From CAZSNT01 sp964607765 (GTDB lineage Bacteria; Verrucomicrobiota; Lentisphaeria; Oligosphaerales; JABHEG01): 47,778 nt of DNA. Position numbers and translations under genes: made by a program. Positions 18,197-25,191 of this stretch are shown here, piece by piece. The DNA lies in NCBI GenBank assembly GCA_964607765.1, contig CAZSNT010000070.1, positions 1 to 47,778 of the forward strand, written 5' to 3'. Within the stretch, counting starts at the first letter, position 1; each line of letters opens with the position of its first letter. The notes beneath the pieces are model-generated. The model was not told the DNA's origin and searched no databases. It saw nothing but the letters and a program-made list of their open reading frames with translations.

Positions 18197-19176
18197 CAGC
18201 TGTCTTGATCGACGTCGGCAGTCCGGTCGAGTGTGAGCCGGTTACCAGCACGCGGCCGCTGTCTGCCTGCCCGGTGCGGAACCGGCCTTTGGCCGAGGTG
18301 CAGCGCGAGCGGCTCGAGGCGGTGGGGCTCCGCGTCGCCGAGGACACTGACGGGGATGACGTACTCCGGATCCGCAGCGATGCGTGGCTTTCGGCGCAAG
18401 GCCTGTCGGTACTTTCTCAGGCTGACCATGCCTGCGTTTTCACGGCAGCGGACGGGGTTGTATTGGCCTGGATCGGGCCCCGGACGCTACCGGATAACGC
18501 TGTGCGCACGGCGCTGGATCCGGACAGCTTTCGGATCCGGTATCCGTGGGACCTGATTCGGATCAACGAGGAGCTTGTCGGCGGCCTGTCCGAAGACCGT
18601 GTCGAAGGCACAGTCGCTGCCGGGGTTGTCATCGAGGGGACGGTCCACATCGGGACCGGCACACGGCTGCTGCCCGGGGTGTTCGTCGAGGGGAACGTCG
18701 TTATTGGCGCCGACTGCAAGATCGGCCCGAACTGCTATATCCGCGGCAACACGAGCATCGGCAACGGCTGCCATATCGGCCAGGCGGTCGAGATAAAGAA
18801 CTCGATCCTGATGGACCGGGTCAGTATTGGGCACCTGAGCTACTGCGGCGACTCGATCATCGGCGAAGGCGCGAATTTCGGCGCCGGCACCGTGACGGCG
18901 AATTTCCGGCACGACGGCGGCAACCACCGCTCCATGGTCGGCGACCAGCTTCTGGATACGGGCAGGCGCAAGCTGGGCGCGATTCTGGGTGACGAGGTGC
19001 ACACGGGGATCCACACGAGCATCTATCCGGGGCGCAAGATGTGGCCCGGCGTGTCGACGCGGCCGGGAACGGTCGTGCAACGCGACTTGGTAAGCCATTC
19101 GCGGCCGGAAGAGCGGCACAAGCTCACCGGTATCTCGTCACCGATGATACCGCCGTTCCGAGTGGATCCGGTATGA
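18193..19176 (+). CDS. left-handed beta-helix acyltransferase, GlmU-like
   Basis: A 327-residue hexapeptide-repeat transferase. Residues about 135-290 consist of I/V-G-x4 turns and contain GlmU-type signatures: QAVEIKNSIL, GHLSYCGDSIIGEGANFGAGTVTAN and GDQLLDTGRRKLGAILGD. The N-terminal 130 residues resemble the start of a sugar nucleotidyltransferase (RNRPLAEVQRERL) but lack the GxGTRM-type nucleotide loop and are much shorter than GlmU's uridylyltransferase domain. It is therefore probably an acetyltransferase only, acting on glucosamine-1-phosphate made by the overlapping glmM. The uridylyl step would need another enzyme. Its 3' end overlaps the convergent GH50-like gene by 39 bases. Confidence 0.8.
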   Translation: MTAVLIDVGSPVECEPVTSTRPLSACPVRNRPLAEVQRERLEAVGLRVAEDTDGDDVLRIRSDAWLSAQGLSVLSQADHACVFTAADGVVLAWIGPRTLPDNAVRTALDPDSFRIRYPWDLIRINEELVGGLSEDRVEGTVAAGVVIEGTVHIGTGTRLLPGVFVEGNVVIGADCKIGPNCYIRGNTSIGNGCHIGQAVEIKNSILMDRVSIGHLSYCGDSIIGEGANFGAGTVTANFRHDGGNHRSMVGDQLLDTGRRKLGAILGDEVHTGIHTSIYPGRKMWPGVSTRPGTVVQRDLVSHSRPEERHKLTGISSPMIPPFRVDPV

Positions 19177-22100
19177 GACGCTTCCCGCCGTGTTGATCGC
19201 GTCCTTGAATTCCGTCCACGCGCGGCGGTCCTCGCCTGTCGTGCCGCCGATGTACAGGGTCGCTTCCGGCTCGGTGTGTATGTGCCCGGGCTTCAGGTCT
19301 ACGCCTACGGCACGGCGTGCATCGGGGTGCTGGCCGCCTGCCTTGTCCAGCCAGAAGGAGACCGTGAAGAGCTGTGCCGGATCGACTGCGCCGTAGGCCA
19401 GTCGTGCCTCGGGGTCGTACCAGCGCTGCGGCTTCGCCTCGTCATTGGCCGCGTCTCCCGCAATGTTCGAGGGCGTGTAGTGGAAGTAGGACGCGACGCG
19501 CCACGGCCGCGTGTCGATGTTCTCCACCGACAGGCCGCGCACGGCGAACCACGAGCGGTTTGGGTATACGCAGACACGGCACGTGGTGCGGAAACTGCCG
19601 GGCGTCTTCTCTGCCTGTTCGAACTCGCCCTCTTCGTCCACTGTTGTCTTGGTTTCGCCGGTCGCACCGGCGCGCTGCATAGTGGCCGTCAGGACGAGCC
19701 GGACCGGGCCGTTCAGAATCTCGACGTTTTCCAGTCTGCCCGGGGCGGTCCACATGCTCTGCGGCATTTCCTGGTGGATCATGGGGTAATACCGGCCAAG
19801 CTCCACGCCGTCCAGTTCGACGCGGTCGAGCAGGTTCCCGCTCGGCGTGTCTTTCACCAGCCGAAGGCGGCCGTTGGCGATGGTGAATCCCTGGTCCGTT
19901 TCCCGGTACGACACGGGCGGTGCAGCGGTCTGCTGCCGGGCCTGCTGCGACAGGCACACGACGAGCGTGCACACCCCCATCGGCGCTATACTCGGTACCT
20001 CGATGGCAAGCTCGTCACCGGCTTCGAGAGAATCGAGCTGGGCAGGAACGGGAACAGCCGAGCCGGAACTCACGTCGAGCACCTGAAGACGGGCCGCTTC
20101 ACGCTCCCAGTCAACGCGTGCCACCGGCCCCAGGTCCGGGACATTCAGCACGATAGGGAACGGTCTGGATACGACACCGGCCGCATTGGTCAGTACGATG
20201 GGAACGACCGGCCCGTCCGGCGCGGCATCGGTGACGTCGACGCCGTGCTGGTAGAGGTGCGTTTCCGCCCTGTTGTCGCCGGTCTCCACCTCAACCGCAC
20301 CCCCTGCGACCGTCGCCGCGCAGACCACATAGTGCCCGCCCTTGGCGGCCAGCGTTGTCGGGTCCCCGCTGACCTTGGCGGACCTTCCCGGCTCCAGCCG
20401 TATCTCGGACTGCTCAGGCTTGCCGTCCGTCCAGACCGTGACGGTGCACACCGCGGGTGCTTTGCCGGTGTTGCGGACAGTAAACTGACCGGCCCGCCAC
20501 CGGCGCTTCACCTCGATCTCGGCTGTCCTGCCGTCGTGCACGTCATAGGCTCTGGGGTTGAGGCGCGTGCACGCGTCGGTGAGCAGCTTGTAGGGCTCGT
20601 CCTTCTCGTTGACCAGGCCGTAGTTGGAGTCTTCGGGGAACCACTCGGAGATCCCGAGCGCCGGTTCGTCGACCCACATGAAGAAGCTGGACCCCACCAT
20701 GTAGGGGAGCCCGAACAGCAGCTTCTGGAACGCCTCGAACGCGAAGGTCCGCTCCGCCTGCGTGTCCACGCGCTGACCGGCGCCGTGCTTGCAGGGCAAA
20801 CCGCTGTCGTAGGCGGGATAGGACCACTCAGTCACCCAGAGCGGGGTGCCGCCGGTGAGCTTGTTGACTGCCCGGAACCGTTCGTGCAAGGGCGTTCTCT
20901 CGCCCTCGAAGAAGCAGTATGTCTCGCCCGTCTCCAAGTCGACTTTCTCGTAGACGTTCGTTGTCACGATATTGCAGTACTTGCCCGCCGCCTTCCAGGC
21001 CGGGATGTAGGCGGGGGTATTCAGCCCGGCAAAGCGGCAGCCCAGCGTCATGTGGTTCGGATCGTGTTTGCGGATGGCTTCGGTGGTGATCCGGAAGTAC
21101 CGGTCCACGATGACTGCGACAAACTCGAGTTTGTCCGCACGGACGCGCTTCTCGTTCGTGCCGGTCAGTTCCTGCATGTCGAGGATGGCGGCGAACGACG
21201 CCACGTTCGCACCCCAGGCTCTGTTGAAGCGTGTGATCGTGCCGAACTTGTCTGTCAACCAATCGACCAGTGCGATCTTCGCACTGTGCGTCGACGGCTT
21301 GTCCATGCAGTCCTCGAACAACCCGAAAGGGGTGGCCCGAGTCCGGCCCCACCATTTCAGCTCATTGTCCAGGAAGTACCCGAGCAGCCAGGGGTCGTTC
21401 GCGTGCGGTGCACATGTCTCCTCGGCACGGAGTTCGCAATACTCGGCGAAGCGCGGGTGGAAGACGTTCGGGAAGACGGAGCAGGGCGTGGGTTTCTCGT
21501 TTTCCGGGTAACAGATGCGGTACTCCGCACCGAGCGCGCAGAAGTGTCCACCCATGCTCGTGAAGATGGTGTGGGCGAGGCCTTGGTAGCGGGTAGGCTC
21601 GTGGCAGCCGGCCCCCAGCGTGTTGAAGCCCCACTTGACCAGGCGTGCCGTCGCGCTCTCGGCCCACGCCTGCTCCGAACCGTACTTCGCCTGCACGTTG
21701 CGATGGTGCACTGAGTAGCCCAGAGCCTGACACCAGTGCGCGCGGTAATTCACGTGATCCGTGGCCACGGCGAAGAACGCGTTGCCCGCCGGGTCGATGA
21801 TCCACCACTTGCCGCCGATCTTCTGCGTGTGGAAGTAGCCTGTCTGCTCGCCGCTGATGGTCCCGGAGCCTTTGACCGAATACGCCGGCAGCTCGCGTTT
21901 GGCCTGTTCCGGCGGCGGCACGTGCCGCGAGACCGTGGCGGCGAAATCCCTGAACGCGGCGCGGAAGCCGCCGTTGTCCAGGGCGGGACGTCCTTTGGCC
22001 ACACCAGGTGCGGAGAACTCGAATCCGGCATGCCAGCGTGTTGTCCCGTCCATCTCGCTGACCGTGCCGGTGATACGGCCGCCACCCAACGTCAGAGTCA

Positions 22101-22650
22101 GGCGGTAAGGGCGTCCGTACTTCCAGTCGAACTCGGGCAGCGTCGGCATGGAGAGCGCGGTCAGTTTGCTCTGCGACAGCCAGGTGCCCTCGAACATCTC
22201 GGACAACTCGATGAAGTGCTTGCCGCCTTGGTCTGTGGGCGACTCAACCAAGGCCAGATGCCAGTAGTTGCGCTTGTCCCACATCAGAACAATACCGGCG
22301 ATCTTCCACTCACTGCCCGTCGCCTCGGCCAGTGTCACCGTTGCCTCGATCGTGACGCTCTCCCCGTACGGCGCATCTTCGACTGCTGCAAACTGCTTGC
22401 CTGCAAGTGCGTGATGCAACGCATCGTCCCGCCACTCCCAGCCGAACCCGCATTTCCAGCGGTCGTGCAGCGCCGCGCCTGCGGGCGGCCCGGCAAACGT
22501 CTCGCGGATGGTGACCGTCGGCGTCGGGCCGGCGGGTGGGGACGAGGGCTGTCCTGCCGCCGTTTCCTGGGCATGCGCGAGGCCGGGGATAAGCCAGCTG
22601 AGCACGAGCGCTGCGCCAACTGCACCAAACCGTGGTCCGCAATACTGCAT
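19138..22650 (-). CDS. exported GH50-like (beta-agarase-like) glycosidase, 1170 residues
   Basis: A 1170-residue secreted multidomain protein. The ATG at 22650 follows AAGGAG with an 8-base spacer and opens a signal peptide ending about AHAQ. Residues about 40-240 form a laminin-G/jelly-roll-like domain. The central TIM barrel (about 265-690) carries GYFLDNELKWWG, with the proposed acid/base glutamate, then LGCRFAGLNTP and TTNVYEKVDLE, and LWVTEWSYPAYDSG with the proposed nucleophile. These motifs resemble GH50 beta-agarases. The last 470 residues are Ig- and sandwich-like domains. GH50 itself is shorter, so this may be a distant subfamily. Cleavage of galactan-type polymers fits the nearby sulfatase and beta-galactosidase. 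It starts 2 bases after the M48 stop, and its ribosome site lies inside that gene. Confidence 0.72.
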   Translation of the reverse strand: MQYCGPRFGAVGAALVLSWLIPGLAHAQETAAGQPSSPPAGPTPTVTIRETFAGPPAGAALHDRWKCGFGWEWRDDALHHALAGKQFAAVEDAPYGESVTIEATVTLAEATGSEWKIAGIVLMWDKRNYWHLALVESPTDQGGKHFIELSEMFEGTWLSQSKLTALSMPTLPEFDWKYGRPYRLTLTLGGGRITGTVSEMDGTTRWHAGFEFSAPGVAKGRPALDNGGFRAAFRDFAATVSRHVPPPEQAKRELPAYSVKGSGTISGEQTGYFHTQKIGGKWWIIDPAGNAFFAVATDHVNYRAHWCQALGYSVHHRNVQAKYGSEQAWAESATARLVKWGFNTLGAGCHEPTRYQGLAHTIFTSMGGHFCALGAEYRICYPENEKPTPCSVFPNVFHPRFAEYCELRAEETCAPHANDPWLLGYFLDNELKWWGRTRATPFGLFEDCMDKPSTHSAKIALVDWLTDKFGTITRFNRAWGANVASFAAILDMQELTGTNEKRVRADKLEFVAVIVDRYFRITTEAIRKHDPNHMTLGCRFAGLNTPAYIPAWKAAGKYCNIVTTNVYEKVDLETGETYCFFEGERTPLHERFRAVNKLTGGTPLWVTEWSYPAYDSGLPCKHGAGQRVDTQAERTFAFEAFQKLLFGLPYMVGSSFFMWVDEPALGISEWFPEDSNYGLVNEKDEPYKLLTDACTRLNPRAYDVHDGRTAEIEVKRRWRAGQFTVRNTGKAPAVCTVTVWTDGKPEQSEIRLEPGRSAKVSGDPTTLAAKGGHYVVCAATVAGGAVEVETGDNRAETHLYQHGVDVTDAAPDGPVVPIVLTNAAGVVSRPFPIVLNVPDLGPVARVDWEREAARLQVLDVSSGSAVPVPAQLDSLEAGDELAIEVPSIAPMGVCTLVVCLSQQARQQTAAPPVSYRETDQGFTIANGRLRLVKDTPSGNLLDRVELDGVELGRYYPMIHQEMPQSMWTAPGRLENVEILNGPVRLVLTATMQRAGATGETKTTVDEEGEFEQAEKTPGSFRTTCRVCVYPNRSWFAVRGLSVENIDTRPWRVASYFHYTPSNIAGDAANDEAKPQRWYDPEARLAYGAVDPAQLFTVSFWLDKAGGQHPDARRAVGVDLKPGHIHTEPEATLYIGGTTGEDRRAWTEFKDAINTAGSVSYRIHSERRYHR

Positions 22651-22652
22651 GA

Positions 22653-23993
22653 TCAGGACTCCTTGATGTAACCCCACTCAACCAGGCGACGGTACGCGTA
22701 TTTGGCGTTCTCCCCCTGATTGACGGCCTTGAGATATTTCATGTACTGCTGAGCCGCAGCATCCCGCCGGCCCATGCCCTCCAAGGCGCGCCCTTTGTAG
22801 AAGACGGTGTTCACGTTGCCCGCGAGCACGCGGTCGTAGGTGACAAAGTCATTGTAGGCAGCCTCGTACTGCCCGGACCGGATCTTGGCGAGGCCCGCAA
22901 TGTGGTAGGCCTGCGCCTCCTGCGGATAGATCGCTTTGGCGCGGTCCGCGAACAGCACAGCTTCGCGAGGCGTGTTCTTCAACAGCTGACATTTGGCCAT
23001 GAGAACGTGCGCGACGTAATCGTTGGGAGCCAGCCGCAGCGCTTGCTCGAGCATGCCCTCAGCCTGACCGTACTGTTTCTTGCCCAGAGCACGTTCTGCG
23101 TCCTGCATTGTCTCGATTGCGCGCTTGATCCTGCGCAGGGATGCGGTGTTGTCCATGTACCGCTCCTTGCCAAGCTGCCCGTTGGCGTGAGCGGCATAGG
23201 TGCTGCGGGCTTCCCGGAGGGCCGTCTGGTAGCGTTCTGTGCTCATGGGGTGCGTTGAAAACATGAGCTCGATGGCGCTCGGCTTGTGCTTGGACAAGCT
23301 CTGCAGCAGGTCCATCAGGCCCACGAAGCCTTCCGGGCTGTAGCCGGCCTTGACCATGTAAATGAGCCCCAGGTCGTCGGCCTCGCGCTCGTTGGCCCGG
23401 CTGTATGTTGCCAGAAGGGCGCCGGCACCCAACTGCCCCAGCCCGGCGGCTACCTGGCCCAGGGCGCCGCCTTTCTGGTCAGCTGTGTAGCTGATGCCTG
23501 CCAGGACCAGGCCGGACAGTGTGCCTTTGGTCATCTGACGGGCGGTGTGTCGAGCGTTCACATGCCCGAGTTCATGCCCCAAGAGCCCTGCCAGCTCTGC
23601 TTCGTTCTCCAGGCCCAACATGATGCCGCGTGTGGTGGCAATCGTTCCGCCGGGGAAGGCATACGCGTTCACGTAGTTCGCATTGACGACACGGAACGAA
23701 TAAGGGACGCGGGGGCGGTGTGCATGAGCAACCAGCGCCTTGCCGACGCTCTCGACGTAGGCGTTCAATCGCGCGTCCTGCACCGCGCCGTAGTCGGCCG
23801 ACAACTGGTGCGGGCCGTGCTGCTTGTCAACCTGCACTTCCTGCTGCTCGGACATGAGAATGAGCTGTGACCGGCCGGTGACCGGGTTGGTGACGCAGCC
23901 TGACAGTGCTGCGCCGCCCGCGGACAGCGCGGACAGACGCATGAAGTCGCGTCGGCCGAGTGCGTTGGAGCTTTTCCGGGTAATGTGCGCCAT
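22653..23993 (-). CDS. M48-family metalloprotease lipoprotein with TPR tail (BepA/YfgC-like)
   Basis: A 446-residue exported zinc protease. The ATG at 23993 gives a twin-arginine motif (RRDFMRLSALSAGGAAL) directly followed by the lipobox LSGC with C33, so the product is probably a Tat-exported lipoprotein. The zinc site is HELGH at residues 140-144 and the third ligand lies in NEREADDLG, both standard for M48. The last 170 residues contain tetratricopeptide repeats, as in BepA/YfgC and LoiP-type envelope quality-control proteases. It probably degrades misfolded outer-membrane proteins. It is co-transcribed with the GH50-like gene 2 bases downstream, an unusual partner. It is divergent to the gene at 24190. 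Confidence 0.88.
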   Translation of the reverse strand: MAHITRKSSNALGRRDFMRLSALSAGGAALSGCVTNPVTGRSQLILMSEQQEVQVDKQHGPHQLSADYGAVQDARLNAYVESVGKALVAHAHRPRVPYSFRVVNANYVNAYAFPGGTIATTRGIMLGLENEAELAGLLGHELGHVNARHTARQMTKGTLSGLVLAGISYTADQKGGALGQVAAGLGQLGAGALLATYSRANEREADDLGLIYMVKAGYSPEGFVGLMDLLQSLSKHKPSAIELMFSTHPMSTERYQTALREARSTYAAHANGQLGKERYMDNTASLRRIKRAIETMQDAERALGKKQYGQAEGMLEQALRLAPNDYVAHVLMAKCQLLKNTPREAVLFADRAKAIYPQEAQAYHIAGLAKIRSGQYEAAYNDFVTYDRVLAGNVNTVFYKGRALEGMGRRDAAAQQYMKYLKAVNQGENAKYAYRRLVEWGYIKES

Positions 23994-24115
23994 GATGGTC
24001 TGGTCCCCCATGTTGGCTTCTGGTTCGAACCATACTCAATCTGAAGGACGTGTGCACGGCTGTCAAGCCACTGGAGAATCCCGCGAGGCGGGGTAGTGTT
24101 CTCGGAAGAGCAAAC

Positions 24116-24163
24116 TCGACAGCAATCGGGTGCAATCGACAGCTGCCGACTGCGATCGACGGG
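24116..24163 (+). repeat. dispersed 48-bp intergenic repeat, copy B
   Basis: The second copy of the element at 11596-11643, with 5 differences in 48 bases. It lies in the divergent region between the M48 gene and the DUF123/endonuclease III ORF, ending 26 bases before the latter's GTG. Confidence 0.7.
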
Positions 24164-24189
24164 TTGCGAGTAGCGAGGAGCGTAGGAAC

Positions 24190-24981
24190 GTGAGCGTTGG
24201 CGGAATTCCCGGAGTGTATGTGCTGTGTCTGCGTCTGCGCAGGGGCACGAACGTGCGGGTTGGCCGGCGTTCATGTCGGTTGCCGCGCGGCTGCTATGCC
24301 GGGAGTGCTCTCGGCGGCTTGCGCGGACGCGTCGCGCGGCATCTGCGTACGCGTGAGCCGAAGCACTGGCACATTGACAGTCTGCTTTATCCCGTGGGCA
24401 TGTACCGGCAGAAAGCGCGGGCCCTGCGCGAGATAGCGACAGCGATCCTGGAGCGGTTCGACGGCGAGACTCCCGCCGGCATCGAGGAGCTTCTGACCCT
24501 CCCGGGCGTGGGCCGCAAGACGGCAAACCTGGTCCGCTCGTTTGCTTTTCACAAGCCCGCGGTGTGCGTCGACGTGCACGTGCATCGTATCGCCAATCGG
24601 CTGGGGATCGTGCGCACGGCCGCACCCGACGACACGGAGTGGGAGCTGCGACGCGTTCTGCCGAAGCGGCACTGGATCGAGATCAACCCGCTGCTGGTGC
24701 AGCATGGCCGGGCTGTGTGCCGGCCGCGGCGTCCTGCGTGTGCACGCTGCGCGTTGCTCCGGCACTGCGGATACTCGCAGCTGTGTCGCGAACGCGAGAT
24801 CCTGGCAGGGGTCGCGGGCTGCCCCGGACACCCGGCGTTGGGGAAAACGGAAGAAGGAAAACGGAAGAAGGAAAACGGAAGAGGGAAGAGGGAGGAAAAC
24901 GGAAGAGGGAAGAGGGAAGAGGGAGGAAAACGGAAGAGGGAAGAGGGAGGAAAACGGGAAACGGATGGCGCCGAACGCTGA
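24190..24981 (+). CDS. in-frame chimera: truncated DUF123 joined to truncated endonuclease III
   Basis: A 263-residue ORF from the GTG at 24190, which follows AGGAG with a 9-base spacer. Residues 7-65 match the first half of DUF123 (PGVYVLCLRL, then CYAGSALGGL and RHLRTREPKHWHID). The reading frame then passes at about residue 66 straight into endonuclease III at its YPVGMYRQKARALREI helix. The rest of Nth is well preserved: helix-hairpin-helix LPGVGRKTANLV with catalytic lysine K110, catalytic aspartate D128 in VDVHVHRI, and the 4Fe-4S cysteines C177, C184, C187 and C193 in the exact C-x6-C-x2-C-x5-C spacing. Roughly 75 N-terminal Nth residues and the second half of DUF123 are absent. Residues 219-263 are a Lys/Glu/Arg/Gly tail encoded by heptanucleotide repeats. 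It may be a degraded DUF123-Nth fusion or a new protein. Confidence 0.7.
   Translation: MSVGGIPGVYVLCLRLRRGTNVRVGRRSCRLPRGCYAGSALGGLRGRVARHLRTREPKHWHIDSLLYPVGMYRQKARALREIATAILERFDGETPAGIEELLTLPGVGRKTANLVRSFAFHKPAVCVDVHVHRIANRLGIVRTAAPDDTEWELRRVLPKRHWIEINPLLVQHGRAVCRPRRPACARCALLRHCGYSQLCREREILAGVAGCPGHPALGKTEEGKRKKENGRGKREENGRGKREEGGKRKREEGGKRETDGAER
24842..24962 (+). repeat. purine heptanucleotide array (GGAAAAC / GGAAGAG)
   Basis: About 17 seven-base units of the type GGAARAN in strict register, mostly GGAAAAC, GGAAGAA and GGAAGAG, broken three times by an extra GGA. Because 7 is not a multiple of 3, the array encodes a 7-residue-period basic/acidic tail of the upstream ORF. Confidence 0.85.
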
Positions 24982-25139
24982 ATGTCGAATCCTGCCGTCC
25001 AGCAGGAAACGCTGAGTGTCGAACGCCGAACGTCGAACGTCGAACGCTGAACGTCGAATGTCGGACGCCGAACGTCGAACGTCGAATGCTGAACGTCGGA
25101 CGCCGAACGTCGAACGTCGAACGCCGAACGTCGAATGTC
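24973..25139 (+). repeat. GAACGTC heptanucleotide array
   Basis: Three units at 24973-24993, then 18 contiguous units from 25014 to 25139, matching GRRYGYY with GAACGTC the commonest. Variants such as GAATGCT and GGACGCC recur in a higher-order order, giving super-repeats of five or six units. The upstream ORF stops inside the first units. Confidence 0.88.
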
Positions 25140-25142
25140 GCC

Positions 25143-25191
25143 CCTAACACCTAACACCTAACACCTAACACCTAACACCTAGCACCAAACA
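25143..25191 (+). repeat. CCTAACA heptanucleotide array forming the hrpB leader
   Basis: Five perfect CCTAACA units are followed by CCTAGCA and CCAAACA. The last base of the seventh unit is the A of the hrpB start codon, so the array occupies the place where a ribosome-binding site would be; none is visible. Confidence 0.88.

Noticed and set aside
19276..21714. 812-residue open frame on the plus strand inside the GH50-like gene
   Set aside because: Antisense shadow of a clear glycosidase; Arg/Val/Ala-rich with no motif, as expected from GC-rich codon bias.
24842..25191. possible CRISPR array
   Set aside because: Units are 7 bases with no spacers; these are simple tandem repeats and no cas gene is near.
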